From the NCBI RefSeq assembly GCF_000241955.1, contig NC_016818.1:3162001-3226000 (forward strand): DNA of 64,000 nt, given 5' to 3'. Below are positions 11,176 to 20,335 of this stretch, piece after piece (positions within the stretch are counted from its first letter, which is position 1; each line of letters starts with the position of its first letter). The position numbers and the translations under genes are program-made. Source of the DNA: Rahnella aquatilis CIP 78.65 = ATCC 33071. Lineage in GTDB: Bacteria; Pseudomonadota; Gammaproteobacteria; Enterobacterales; Enterobacteriaceae. The notes under the pieces were generated by a model. That model was not told the DNA's origin. It saw only the letters and a program-made list of their open reading frames with translations, and did no database searches.

Positions 11176-11850
11176 ATGCGGATTTTAGTCATTGAAGATA
11201 ATGCACTGTTACGTCATCACCTCTCAGTACAGTTGCGGGAAATGGGCCATCAGGTCGACGCGGCAGAAGACGCCAAAGAAGCAGACTATTTCCTGCATGA
11301 GCATGCGCCTGATATCGCCATTGTTGACCTTGGTTTACCAGGCGAAGACGGCCTGAGCCTGATCCGCCGCTGGCGCAGCCATCAGAACAATCTGCCGATT
11401 CTGGTGCTTACCGCCCGCGAAAGCTGGCAGGATAAAGTTGCGGTGCTGGAAGCCGGTGCAGATGATTACGTCACTAAACCCTTCCATCTGGAAGAAGTGC
11501 TGGCGCGCATGCAGGCGCTGATGCGCCGTAACAGCGGTCTCGCCTCACAGGTGATCACGCTGCAACCTTTCCAGATTGATCTGTCACGTCGTGAACTGAC
11601 CGTCAATGAGCAACCGATTAAACTGACCGCTTTCGAATACACGATTATCGAAACACTGATCCGCAATGCGGGAAAGGTGGTCAGCAAGGATTCTCTGATG
11701 CTTCAGCTTTATCCGGATGCCGAGCTGCGCGAGAGCCATACCGTCGATGTTCTGATGGGACGTCTGCGTAAAAAATTGCAGGCAGAACATCCTGTTGATG
11801 TGATAACGACCGTGCGCGGTCAGGGTTACCGTTTCGACATCAGGCCATAA
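11176..11850 (+). CDS. phoP: Response regulator PhoP
   Basis: PhoP is the DNA-binding partner of the Mg2+ and antimicrobial-peptide sensor PhoQ and activates envelope-remodelling and Mg2+-uptake genes. The 224-residue protein has an N-terminal receiver domain with the acidic pair in [12 protein letters not shown], the phosphorylated aspartate in [11 protein letters not shown] and the conserved lysine in YVTKPF. The C-terminal OmpR-type winged helix ends in [11 protein letters not shown] and [10 protein letters not shown]. It is one residue longer than E. coli PhoP. phoQ begins 26 bases after its stop. Confidence 0.98.
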   Translation: MRILVIEDNALLRHHLSVQLREMGHQVDAAEDAKEADYFLHEHAPDIAIVDLGLPGEDGLSLIRRWRSHQNNLPILVLTARESWQDKVAVLEAGADDYVTKPFHLEEVLARMQALMRRNSGLASQVITLQPFQIDLSRRELTVNEQPIKLTAFEYTIIETLIRNAGKVVSKDSLMLQLYPDAELRESHTVDVLMGRLRKKLQAEHPVDVITTVRGQGYRFDIRP

Positions 11851-11876
11851 TCATCGCCATGTTCAAAGGACGCTTC

Positions 11877-13334
11877 ATGAAAGGACGTCGTACCCGCAAC
11901 CCCTTCTCCCTTCGCGTCCGCTTTATGATGGCGACCGCTGCGGTAGTACTTACCCTGTCGCTGGCCTACGGGCTGGTGGCAGTTGTCGGTTATATGGTGA
12001 GTTTCGACAAAACTGCTTACCGTCTGCTGCGCGGCGAAAGTAACCTCTTCTTCAGCCTTGCGCAGTGGCGCGACGGCAAGCTGACTATCAACGTTCCGCC
12101 TGATCTCGACCTCAACACGCCGACGCTGGTGTTTATTTACGATGCCGAAGGGAAACTGTTATGGGCCGAGCGCCGCATCCCTGAGCTCGAAGCGCATATC
12201 GATAAAGCGTGGATGAACAAACCCGGTTTCTATGAGCTCGATACCGACACACAAATCAGCAGCGAAGTGCTGGGTAACAACCCACAGGCGCAGGATAAGT
12301 TGAAGGATTACGACGATACCGACGCCAACGCGATGACCCACTCCATTGCGGTCAATACCTACAATGCGACATCGCGCCTGCCAGCCCTGAACATTGTGGT
12401 GGTGGATACTATTCCACAGGAGTTGCAGCGCTCAGATCTGGTCTGGGAATGGTTCAGTTATGTCTTACTGGCGAATCTGCTGCTGGTCGTGCCGTTGTTA
12501 TGGCTGGCAGCTTACTGGAGCCTGCGGCCCATTAAAGAGCTGATTCATCAGGTCGCTGAACTGGAAACCCACGAACGGGAATCGCTGGATGAAAACCCGC
12601 CACGGGAACTGCGCGGTCTGGTGCGTAACCTGAATATTTTGCTGCACGGTGAGCGTGGTCGCTATGACCGTTACCGCACCACGCTGGCCGACCTGACGCA
12701 CAGCCTGAAAACACCGCTGGCCGTCTTGCAGTCCACCCTGCGTGCACTGCGCAATGGTAAACAGATGACCATTGAGGATGCCGAGCCGGTGATGCTTGAG
12801 CAAATCAGCCGCATCTCGCAGCAGATTGGCTATTATCTGCATCGCGCGACATTGCGTTCTGAACAAAACCTGTTGATCCGTGAAGTTCACTCCGTCCCGG
12901 CGATCCTGGACGGATTATGCTCGGCGCTGAATAAGGTTTATCAGCGTAAAGGCGTGGTGATCACTGTGGATATTTCGCCGGAAATTACCTTTGTGGGCGA
13001 AAAAAATGACTTCATGGAAGTGATGGGTAACGTAATAGATAACGCCTGCAAATACTGCCTGGAGTTTGTCGAAATCAGCGCCGTCCATACCGAAAATCAG
13101 CTGGTGATCCTGATTGAAGACGACGGTCCGGGCATTCCGGAAAGCAAACGCGAAGTGATTTTCCAGCGCGGTCAGCGTGCCGATACGTTACGTCCGGGGC
13201 AAGGTCTGGGGTTATCGCTCGCCAACGACATCATCGAACAGTACGACGGCAAAATTATCATTGGTGACAGCCCGCTTGGCGGTGCCAGCATGCGCGTCTG
13301 TTTTGGCCTGCAACAAGGCATCGAACTGGAGTGA
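11877..13334 (+). CDS. phoQ: Sensor histidine kinase PhoQ
   Basis: PhoQ senses low Mg2+, acid pH and cationic peptides in the periplasm and controls PhoP phosphorylation. The 485-residue protein has two membrane segments (about 19-41 and 192-213), a periplasmic PAS-like sensor, a HAMP domain, the phospho-acceptor His275 in [13 protein letters not shown], and ATPase boxes [17 protein letters not shown] and GQGLGLSLA. The membrane Asn200 in LLANLLLV is kept. The acidic patch that faces the membrane in E. coli (EDDDDAE) is replaced by DYDDTDANA at residues 144-152. ATG 11877 is chosen because AAAGGA lies six bases upstream; ATG 11859 is the alternative. Confidence 0.97.
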   Translation: MKGRRTRNPFSLRVRFMMATAAVVLTLSLAYGLVAVVGYMVSFDKTAYRLLRGESNLFFSLAQWRDGKLTINVPPDLDLNTPTLVFIYDAEGKLLWAERRIPELEAHIDKAWMNKPGFYELDTDTQISSEVLGNNPQAQDKLKDYDDTDANAMTHSIAVNTYNATSRLPALNIVVVDTIPQELQRSDLVWEWFSYVLLANLLLVVPLLWLAAYWSLRPIKELIHQVAELETHERESLDENPPRELRGLVRNLNILLHGERGRYDRYRTTLADLTHSLKTPLAVLQSTLRALRNGKQMTIEDAEPVMLEQISRISQQIGYYLHRATLRSEQNLLIREVHSVPAILDGLCSALNKVYQRKGVVITVDISPEITFVGEKNDFMEVMGNVIDNACKYCLEFVEISAVHTENQLVILIEDDGPGIPESKREVIFQRGQRADTLRPGQGLGLSLANDIIEQYDGKIIIGDSPLGGASMRVCFGLQQGIELE

Positions 13335-13351
13335 TGTTTTGCCCGAACATT

Positions 13352-13403
13352 TTGCCAGCAAATTTCGGCGCAATCTTAGCCATAGTGCGAAATTTGCTGG
13401 CAA
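13352..13403. repeat. Large perfect hairpin between phoQ and roxA
   Basis: Fifteen-base arms at 13352-13366 and 13389-13403 (TTGCCAGCAAATTTC and its exact complement) enclose a 22-base spacer. It sits 17 bases after the phoQ stop. No T-run follows the stem, so it is not a classical terminator; an mRNA 3'-end stabiliser or a protein-binding site is possible. Confidence 0.7.
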
Positions 13404-13493
13404 TTGCCCAACTCAGCCGCAACACCTTCCGTTATAATCATTTACAGACTCTCCTCTTCTTTATCACCCTCCATTTAATGCAAGGGAAATACT

Positions 13494-14615
13494 ATGGATT
13501 ACCAACTCGACTTAGACTGGAATGATTTCCTGCAGCGTTACTGGCAAAAGCGTCCTGTCGTATTAAAGCGCGGCTTTAAAAATTTCGTCGACCCGATTTC
13601 CCCGGACGAACTGGCTGGTCTGGCAATGGAGAATGAAGTGGACAGCCGTCTGGTGAGCAATCAGGACGGCAAGTGGAATGTCAGCCACGGACCTTTTGAG
13701 AGTTACGATCATCTGGGTGAAACAGGCTGGTCGGTGCTGGTGCAGGCCGTCGATCACTGGCATGAACCCTCTTCTCATCTGATGACGCCATTCCGTCACA
13801 TTCCTGACTGGCGCATGGACGATTTAATGATTTCCTTCTCGGTACCTGGCGGTGGCGTAGGCCCGCACCTGGATCAGTACGACGTATTTATCATTCAGGG
13901 TACAGGTCGCCGTCGCTGGCGTGTGGGCGAGAAAATTGCAATGAAACAACATTGTCCGCACCCTGATTTGTTACAGGTAGAGCCGTTCGACGCCATTATC
14001 GATGAAGAACTGGAACCGGGTGATATCGTCTATATTCCGCCGGGCTTCCCGCATGACGGCTATTCACTGGAAAATTCCCTCAACTATTCCGTTGGTTTCC
14101 GTGCGCCAAACGCCCGTGAGATGGTCAGCGGTTTTGCCGATTATGTCCTTTCACGTGAGCTGGGCAGCCACCGTTACAGCGATCCGGAACTGGTTGAGCG
14201 TGAACATCCGGCCGAAGTGCAGCCTGCTGAACTGAATAAACTGCGCTCCATGATGCTGGATTTAATTGGCAATCCGGCGCACTTCAACAGCTGGTTCGGA
14301 GAGTTTATTTCCCAGTCGCGTCATGAGCTGGATCTGGCACCGCCGGAGCCGCCTTATCAGGCCGGTGAAATTTATGAACTGCTCGAATCGGGCGAAACGC
14401 TGGAGCGTCTGGGCGGTCTGCGCGTCCTGCGCGTGGGCGATACCTGTTACGTCAACGGGGAAGCCATGACCACGGAACATATCGGCGCGGTGGATGCCAT
14501 TGCGCGCCATAAAACCGTGACCAAAGAAATGCTCGGCGATGCCATGAACGATCCATCCTTCCTCGCGTTACTGTCTGCGCTGGTCAACAGCGGTTACTGG
14601 TACTTTAACGACTGA
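13494..14615 (+). CDS. roxA: 50S ribosomal protein L16 3-hydroxylase RoxA
   Basis: RoxA (YcfD) is a JmjC-type Fe(II)/2-oxoglutarate oxygenase that hydroxylates an arginine of ribosomal protein L16. The 373-residue length matches E. coli. The iron ligands are visible: His125 and Asp127 in GVGPHLDQYD and His187 in PPGFPHDGY. Other blocks are QRYWQKRPVVLKRGF near the start and RRRWRVGEK in the cupin core. The C-terminal third is the helical dimerisation and winged-helix region. An AAGGGAAA ribosome site precedes the ATG. The gene follows phoPQ as in E. coli and ends in a strong terminator. Confidence 0.96.
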   Translation: MDYQLDLDWNDFLQRYWQKRPVVLKRGFKNFVDPISPDELAGLAMENEVDSRLVSNQDGKWNVSHGPFESYDHLGETGWSVLVQAVDHWHEPSSHLMTPFRHIPDWRMDDLMISFSVPGGGVGPHLDQYDVFIIQGTGRRRWRVGEKIAMKQHCPHPDLLQVEPFDAIIDEELEPGDIVYIPPGFPHDGYSLENSLNYSVGFRAPNAREMVSGFADYVLSRELGSHRYSDPELVEREHPAEVQPAELNKLRSMMLDLIGNPAHFNSWFGEFISQSRHELDLAPPEPPYQAGEIYELLESGETLERLGGLRVLRVGDTCYVNGEAMTTEHIGAVDAIARHKTVTKEMLGDAMNDPSFLALLSALVNSGYWYFND

Positions 14616-14639
14616 CCGGTGTTGCGCGAATAAAATAAA

Positions 14640-14671
14640 GGAGCGATGTTTTCAGACATCGCCCCTTTTTT
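14640..14671 (+). terminator. roxA terminator
   Basis: GGAGCGATGT pairs with ACATCGCCCC (one mismatch) around TTTCAG, followed by six T residues. It separates roxA from the convergent pepT. Confidence 0.9.
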
Positions 14672-14687
14672 GTCGCCACCTGAACCG

Positions 14688-15923
14688 TCAGTGCTTCACG
14701 GCTTCTTTCGCTGTCAGTTCCGCAATGCGCATAATCACCGCAACGGCTTTTTCCATTCCTTCGAGCGTCACAAACTCATGTTTACCGTGGAAATTATAGC
14801 CGCCGGTAAAAATATTCGGACAAGGTAAACCGCGGAAAGAAAGCTGTGCGCCATCGGTACCGCCACGGATTGGCTTCATGACCGGCTCGATGTCACAATC
14901 TTTCATCGCCTGCTGCGCCAGCGCAATAATATGCGGGTGCTTAGCCACCTTGTCGCGCATGTTGTAATAATGATCGTCGAGCGTGACTTCGATATAGCAG
15001 TCACGGTGCAGACCTTTGCCCACTACGTGCGCAATATCGATAATTTTTTGTTTGCGCGCTTCGAACTGCGTTTTATCGAAGTCACGGATGATGTAATGCA
15101 TTTCTGCGCGTTCAACGTTGCCCTTGATGGTCGTCAGGTGATAAAAACCTTCGTAACCTTCCGTATGTTCAGGTGTTTCTTCCGCAGGCAGTTCGTTGTG
15201 GAAACGGGTTGCCAGTGACAGGGCATTGACCATCACACCTTTGGCACTGCCAGGATGCACATTGTTACCGACAATTTTTATGGTGGCTGACGCCGCGTTA
15301 AAGTTCTCAAACTCCAGCTCCCCAACGCCACCGCCATCAACGGTGTAAGCCCATTCCGCGCCAAAGGCAGGAATATCAAAACTCTGCGCACCTTTGCCGA
15401 TTTCTTCATCAGGCGTAAAGGCAATGCGCACCGGGCCATGTGGAATATTGCTATTTTTCAGCCGGACCATCGCGGTAATGATTTCCGCAATACCGGATTT
15501 ATCATCTGATCCCAGCAACGTTTTACCGTCGGTGGTAATAATCGTATGGCCGAGAAGCTGATGTAATACCGGGAACATCACCGGAGATAATATTTCATCG
15601 CCATTACCCAGCGCGATATCCCCGCCGCGGTAATTCTCAACAATCTGTGGATTCACATGTTTCGCCGTGAAATCCGGCGCGGTGTCCAGATGGGAAATAA
15701 AACCGATCACCGGCACTTTCCAGGCGACATTGCCCGGTAAGGTGGCCATCACACAGCCTTTATCACTGAGCGTAACCTGAGAAAAACCCAGTTCAGTCAG
15801 TTCATTACGCAGGGCCTGCGCCAGTTTGAGTTGTCCGTCGGTGCTGGGTGTGTGTTTAACATTGGGCTTAGATTGAGTATCGAAAGAAACATAATGAAGA
15901 AAACGATCTAGCAACTTATTCAT
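14688..15923 (-). CDS. pepT: Peptidase T (tripeptide aminopeptidase)
   Basis: PepT is a cytoplasmic M20 zinc metallopeptidase that removes N-terminal residues from tripeptides. The 411-residue protein has the expected zinc-ligand pattern: His78 in [11 protein letters not shown], Asp140 in LLGSDDKSG, Glu173-Glu174 in TPDEEIG, Asp196 in TVDGGGVGE and a histidine near residue 380 in [10 protein letters not shown]. The [18 protein letters not shown] block is typical of PepT. The gene converges with roxA. In E. coli potABCD lies upstream of pepT, but here cobB is directly upstream. Confidence 0.97.
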   Translation of the reverse strand: MNKLLDRFLHYVSFDTQSKPNVKHTPSTDGQLKLAQALRNELTELGFSQVTLSDKGCVMATLPGNVAWKVPVIGFISHLDTAPDFTAKHVNPQIVENYRGGDIALGNGDEILSPVMFPVLHQLLGHTIITTDGKTLLGSDDKSGIAEIITAMVRLKNSNIPHGPVRIAFTPDEEIGKGAQSFDIPAFGAEWAYTVDGGGVGELEFENFNAASATIKIVGNNVHPGSAKGVMVNALSLATRFHNELPAEETPEHTEGYEGFYHLTTIKGNVERAEMHYIIRDFDKTQFEARKQKIIDIAHVVGKGLHRDCYIEVTLDDHYYNMRDKVAKHPHIIALAQQAMKDCDIEPVMKPIRGGTDGAQLSFRGLPCPNIFTGGYNFHGKHEFVTLEGMEKAVAVIMRIAELTAKEAVKH

Positions 15924-16052
15924 TTGGCTATCCTCTGGCGGCTGGGTTTTATTATGCGCAGCATGAAAACCCTGAATATTGCGTCAGGTCATTTTTCACC
16001 AAGTTTAACGAGATATGTCTATTGGGCAGGCGCAATTTTTGGCGGGAACCGT

Positions 16053-16078
16053 AAAAAAAAGCCTGGTGATCACCAGGC
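16053..16078 (-). terminator. cobB terminator overlapping its own coding end
   Basis: GCCTGGTGATCACCAGGC (16061-16078) is a perfect 18-base palindrome followed, on the minus strand, by eight T residues. The cobB stop codon TGA (16072-16070) lies at the centre, so the 5' arm of the terminator encodes the last cobB codons. Confidence 0.85.
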
Positions 16079-16897
16079 CTGGTCTTTCTTGGTCAGGAAC
16101 TTATGGACAAACTCCGGTACGACCTGGCTCGCCAGCCCGTAGTGCTTCATATCGAATTCACTTTCAACCTGACTCGGTTCAAGATTCAGTTCAACAGCAC
16201 AGGCACCGCCGATGCGCGCCTCATGAACAAATCCGGCGGCCGGATAAACATGTCCAGAGGTGCCGATAGCAACAAAGAAATCGGCCTTAGCCAGCGCATC
16301 GTAAATCTCGTCCATGCCAAAAGGCATTTCCCCGAACCAGACAATGTGCGGACGCAACGGCGCCGGAAACTGACAGCAATGACAACGGTCATCCACCGTC
16401 AGGTCGCCCGGCCAGTCCAGCACCTGCCCCGATTGCGTACAACGCACTTTCAGCAATTCACCGTGCATATGAATGACGCGTGAACTGCCCGCGCGCTCGT
16501 GCAGGTTATCGATATTTTGTGTGACCAGCAGGAAGTTGTCGCCGAGGGCCTCTTCCAGCGTGGCCAGCGCGTAATGTGCGGCGTTAGGTTTGAGATCTTC
16601 TGCCTGCAACTGGCGGCGGCGCTCATTATAAAAACGCTGCACAAGTTCAGGATCACGGCGATAGCCTTCCGGGGTCGCCACATCCTCAACACGGTGCTCT
16701 TCCCACAGGCCATCAGCAGCGCGGAAAGTACGAATGCCGGACTCGGCGGAAATCCCTGCGCCGGTCAGCACCACAACAAACGGTTTCTTCAGCGATGCGG
16801 CCGCCATCGAATCCCGGTGGAAAATATTCGACCGGAATCGCTGATGGCGAATACGCTTATTTTTGCGAAACCGACACAGACGATGACGTGTGCGCAT
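16070..16897 (-). CDS. cobB: NAD-dependent protein deacylase (sirtuin) CobB
   Basis: CobB removes acetyl, succinyl and other acyl groups from lysines using NAD+, for example reactivating acetyl-CoA synthetase. The 275-residue protein corresponds to the long isoform: a basic N-terminal extension ([12 protein letters not shown]) precedes the Rossmann motif [28 protein letters not shown], the catalytic histidine in [13 protein letters not shown], a four-cysteine zinc ribbon (VRC, then RCHCC) and [11 protein letters not shown] are all present. AAGGAG lies six bases before the ATG at 16897, supporting translation of the long form. nagK, which adjoins cobB in E. coli, is missing here. Confidence 0.96.
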   Translation of the reverse strand: MRTRHRLCRFRKNKRIRHQRFRSNIFHRDSMAAASLKKPFVVVLTGAGISAESGIRTFRAADGLWEEHRVEDVATPEGYRRDPELVQRFYNERRRQLQAEDLKPNAAHYALATLEEALGDNFLLVTQNIDNLHERAGSSRVIHMHGELLKVRCTQSGQVLDWPGDLTVDDRCHCCQFPAPLRPHIVWFGEMPFGMDEIYDALAKADFFVAIGTSGHVYPAAGFVHEARIGGACAVELNLEPSQVESEFDMKHYGLASQVVPEFVHKFLTKKDQAW

Positions 16898-16947
16898 GAA
16901 GTGCTCCTTACTCTCTGTGTCTGATTAAAACTGCATTTAAAAATAGA

Positions 16948-18198
16948 TTACTGGCCGCCACTGAGTACGCGGGCAGGATCGATACGGCTTGCCCGGCGGG
17001 CGGGATACCAGCTTGCCAGCAAACTCAGCACCAGCGCGGTGACCAGTACGCCCGCAACATCCAGCCAGTGAACTTCAGAAGGCAGGAAGTCGATAAAATA
17101 AATGTCGCCCGACAGGAACTGGTGACCGGTCAGTTTTTGCAAGGCATTGACGATATTGGTCAGCTGGAAAGCCGCAATCACGCCGATCACCACACCCGCC
17201 ACGCTGCCCACCAGCCCTGCCAGTAAACCGTACCAGATGAAGACCGCGCGGATAAGTCCGTCTTTCGCGCCAAGTGTGCGCAAAATCGCGATATCGCTGC
17301 TTTTATCTTTCACTGCCATCACCAGCGTCGAGACGATATTGAAACAAGCAACGCCAATCACCAGCACCATTGCCATATACATGATAGCGCGCACCATCTG
17401 AATATCACGGTACATATAGCCATAAGTCCCGATCCAGCTGCTGATATAAACGTAAGCCTGCGTCACTTCACCCGCGTCGTGCACCAGTTTCTGTGCGGCA
17501 AAGACATCGTTCACCTTGATATCAATACCGGTCACGCTGCCGCCCATATCCTGATATTGCTGGGCGTCGGCCAATGGCACCATGCCAAGACTGTGATCAA
17601 GTTGCCCGCTAAGCTGCAAGATACCGGCAACCTGCAGGCGAATACGCTTTGGCTGCAACAGCTTCATTTCCGGGTCGCTGTTCGGGATCATCACCGTCAC
17701 CCAGTCACCCTGTTTGACGCCCACGGCATCCGCCACGCCTTTGCCGAGGATCAGTTGCTGCTGACCGGCTTTAAAATTCTGCCAGGCATTATTCTGCACA
17801 AATTTCGGCGCAGCACTGACACGCGGTTCACTCTGCGGATCAACGCCTTTCAGCTGGATGGCGCGCAGTTTGGCACCGTGCTCAATCAGGCCGTTAAACT
17901 GAATATAGGGCGCTGCCGCTACAATACCCGGTACTTTTTCCACACGATCCAGCACGCCCTGCCAGTTGTTGAACGGCTGATTGACCGGGCGGATTTCGCC
18001 GTGCGGGACGACCGCCAGTACGCGTTCTTTCAGCTCACGTTCAAAACCATTCATGGCGCTGAGACCCACGATCAGCACGGCCACACCCAGCGCAATACCT
18101 AACGTTGAAATCACTGAAATCAGCGACACCATGCCGCTGCGACGGCGCCCGCGACTGAACCGCAGGCCAATCAATAATGAAAACGGAATGCCTGACAT
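16948..18198 (-). CDS. lolE: Lipoprotein-releasing system transmembrane protein LolE
   Basis: LolE is one of the two membrane subunits of the LolCDE ABC transporter that extracts outer-membrane lipoproteins from the inner membrane and hands them to LolA. The 416-residue protein has an N-terminal membrane segment ([31 protein letters not shown]), a large periplasmic domain and three C-terminal membrane segments (starting near [16 protein letters not shown]). It ends [21 protein letters not shown], as in E. coli. Its ATG overlaps the lolD stop by one base, so the genes are translationally coupled. Confidence 0.96.
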   Translation of the reverse strand: MSGIPFSLLIGLRFSRGRRRSGMVSLISVISTLGIALGVAVLIVGLSAMNGFERELKERVLAVVPHGEIRPVNQPFNNWQGVLDRVEKVPGIVAAAPYIQFNGLIEHGAKLRAIQLKGVDPQSEPRVSAAPKFVQNNAWQNFKAGQQQLILGKGVADAVGVKQGDWVTVMIPNSDPEMKLLQPKRIRLQVAGILQLSGQLDHSLGMVPLADAQQYQDMGGSVTGIDIKVNDVFAAQKLVHDAGEVTQAYVYISSWIGTYGYMYRDIQMVRAIMYMAMVLVIGVACFNIVSTLVMAVKDKSSDIAILRTLGAKDGLIRAVFIWYGLLAGLVGSVAGVVIGVIAAFQLTNIVNALQKLTGHQFLSGDIYFIDFLPSEVHWLDVAGVLVTALVLSLLASWYPARRASRIDPARVLSGGQ

Positions 18199-18902
18199 TA
18201 CTTCGCTCCCAGCAACATCGAATCCTGCTGCAGCTTGCCGTCACGCATTTCCAGCTGACGCGTCAGACGGTTAGCGAGTTGCAGATCATGGGTCACCACC
18301 AGAAATGCCGTTCCCTGACACATATTCAGTTCGCCAAGCAGTTCGAAAATACTGTCGGCATTGCGCTGATCAAGATTACCGGTCGGTTCATCTGCCAACA
18401 CCAGCGAAGGATTATTCACCAGCGCACGGGCAATCGCCACGCGCTGGCGCTCACCGCCGGAAAGCTCGGAAGGACGGTGATTGCTGCGATGCTGCAAACC
18501 CACCGCTTCGAGCATTGCCATCGCCCGCTCCTGCACTTCCGCCGGTTTCTTTTTGCCGATCAGCAGCGGCATCGCCACGTTTTCCAGCGCGGTAAAATCT
18601 GGCAGCAAATGGTGGAACTGATAGATAAAGCCCAGCTCACGGTTACGCAATTCTGATTTTGCCGATGAAGACATCGCGTTCAGCGACTGACCTTTGAAAA
18701 TCACTTCGCCGGACGTCGGGGAATCCAGCCCACCCAGCAAATGCAGTAAGGTGCTTTTGCCGGAACCGGACGTTCCGACAATCGCCATCATCTCACCCGG
18801 CTGCATGGCGAAACTCACGTCACGCAGCACGTCGGTATGCATTTTGCCTTCCTGATATGTCTTACAGAGGTTGTCACACTGCAATAATAAAGAATTACTC
18901 AT
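18198..18902 (-). CDS. lolD: Lipoprotein-releasing system ATPase LolD
   Basis: LolD supplies ATP hydrolysis for the LolCDE complex. The 234-residue protein carries Walker A (GTSGSGKST), a Q-loop in [22 protein letters not shown], the ABC signature [15 protein letters not shown] and Walker [10 protein letters not shown], with the H-loop in VVTHD. The start at ATG 18902 gives the family N terminus [19 protein letters not shown] and overlaps the end of lolC by eight bases. A longer frame upstream is only the reverse reading of lolC. Confidence 0.97.
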   Translation of the reverse strand: MSNSLLLQCDNLCKTYQEGKMHTDVLRDVSFAMQPGEMMAIVGTSGSGKSTLLHLLGGLDSPTSGEVIFKGQSLNAMSSSAKSELRNRELGFIYQFHHLLPDFTALENVAMPLLIGKKKPAEVQERAMAMLEAVGLQHRSNHRPSELSGGERQRVAIARALVNNPSLVLADEPTGNLDQRNADSIFELLGELNMCQGTAFLVVTHDLQLANRLTRQLEMRDGKLQQDSMLLGAK

Positions 18903-20097
18903 AACGTAAAGCCTCTGCGGGATGGGTGGCGGCAGCGCGCCAGGAAGGATAAAGCGTAGATAATAAAGCAATGACCATCGCGACCAGCGCAATGACCACC
19001 ACCTGAAGCGGTTCGATATCGACCGGCAACGATGCGCCATCAAGCATCAGCCCGATAGCGGGCATAATCGTATTCAGCTGAGTGGCGAGTACCACGCCCA
19101 GCACGGCACCCAGCAACGCGCCAATCACACCGGCACTGGCACCCTGCACCATAAACAGCGCCATAATCTGGCGGCGACTTAAACCCTGGGTTTGCAAAAT
19201 GGCCACTTCGGCTTGTTTCTCCATCACCAGTAATCCCAGTGACGTAATAATGTTAAACGCGGCGACGGCGACGATCAGGCTCAGCAGCAACCCCATCATA
19301 TTTTTCTCCATGCGCACGGCCTGGAACAACTCACCACGACGTTCGCGCCAGTCTTTCCAGCTGGCACCTTCCGGTAGTTTTTGCGCGCTCAGGCTATCGA
19401 CGTCCAGCGGTTTGTCGAGGAACAAACGCCAGCCGGTCACATTGCCTTTCGGATACAGCATCAGCCGTGAGGCGTCCTGAATATTGACCAGCATCTGGTA
19501 GCCATCCACTTCGCTGTTAGCGGAAAAGGTACCGATGACGTTAAACAAGCGCTGGCTCGGCACGCGCCCGACCGGTGTGAACTGGCTGACGCTGGTGACC
19601 ATCAGACGCAACTGATCCCCGCGGCGCACTTTTAACTGTTGCGCCAGCTGGTCGCCAAGAATGACGTTGTATTTACCGGGTTGAAGTTCCTGCTGGGCAA
19701 CCCCAGTTAAGTATTTCGCCAGCGGATCTTTTTGGTCAGGATCTACCCCAAGCATTACGCCTACCGCGACGCTGCCGGGACTTTGTAGCACGACATCACC
19801 GGTGGTCAGCGGCACGGCGCGGTTAACGCTTTGCAACGCAGACACCTGTTCATGGGTGATTTTCTGAGGATCGAGGGAACCGCCCGGCGTGGTGATTAAC
19901 GCCTGAGGCATCAGACCCAGAATGTTGCCTTCCAGATCCTTCTCAAAACCGTTCATCACTGACAGTACGGTCACCAGCGCCATCACCCCGAGGGTGATAC
20001 CAATGGTGGATAACCAGGAAACAAACCGCCCGAAGCGGTCCGAAGCACGTCCGCGCATGTAGCGCAGACCGATAAATAACGCGACAGGTTGATACAT
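18895..20097 (-). CDS. lolC: Lipoprotein-releasing system transmembrane protein LolC
   Basis: LolC is the LolA-recruiting membrane subunit of LolCDE. The 400-residue protein begins [20 protein letters not shown], followed by a membrane segment ([24 protein letters not shown]). The periplasmic domain includes [21 protein letters not shown], corresponding to the LolA-binding hook region. Three C-terminal membrane helices start near [22 protein letters not shown]. It is the first gene of the leftward lolCDE operon and is divergent from mfd, with a 238-base shared promoter region. Confidence 0.96.
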   Translation of the reverse strand: MYQPVALFIGLRYMRGRASDRFGRFVSWLSTIGITLGVMALVTVLSVMNGFEKDLEGNILGLMPQALITTPGGSLDPQKITHEQVSALQSVNRAVPLTTGDVVLQSPGSVAVGVMLGVDPDQKDPLAKYLTGVAQQELQPGKYNVILGDQLAQQLKVRRGDQLRLMVTSVSQFTPVGRVPSQRLFNVIGTFSANSEVDGYQMLVNIQDASRLMLYPKGNVTGWRLFLDKPLDVDSLSAQKLPEGASWKDWRERRGELFQAVRMEKNMMGLLLSLIVAVAAFNIITSLGLLVMEKQAEVAILQTQGLSRRQIMALFMVQGASAGVIGALLGAVLGVVLATQLNTIMPAIGLMLDGASLPVDIEPLQVVVIALVAMVIALLSTLYPSWRAAATHPAEALRYE

Positions 20098-20335
20098 AAC
20101 ATCCGTTTTAAGTGCTTGGCCGCAAATAAGTGCGTGGCGCAGACTAAAGTGATCAAGGATAATAAAGGCTAGCACCGCTTTATGGAACCATTAACCCAAA
20201 GTAATCGGTTTAACTTTGTGACGCCGTTGACCGTTTTATACAGACAACGGGTTGACCCCGATTACCCCTGCAAAGCAAGATACGGTCTGCTAATTGGCCT
20301 CCGCCAGCCGCCAAAACGAGAACTCAAAACAGCCT

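Noticed and set aside
17479..18102. Open frame of 207 codons opposite lolE
   Set aside because: No ribosome site or family match; lolE is certain.
20200..20290. GTAATCGG/CCGATTAC pairing and repeated TTGACC in the lolC-mfd gap
   Set aside because: The arms are 48 bases apart and the promoter elements cannot be paired with suitable -10 boxes.
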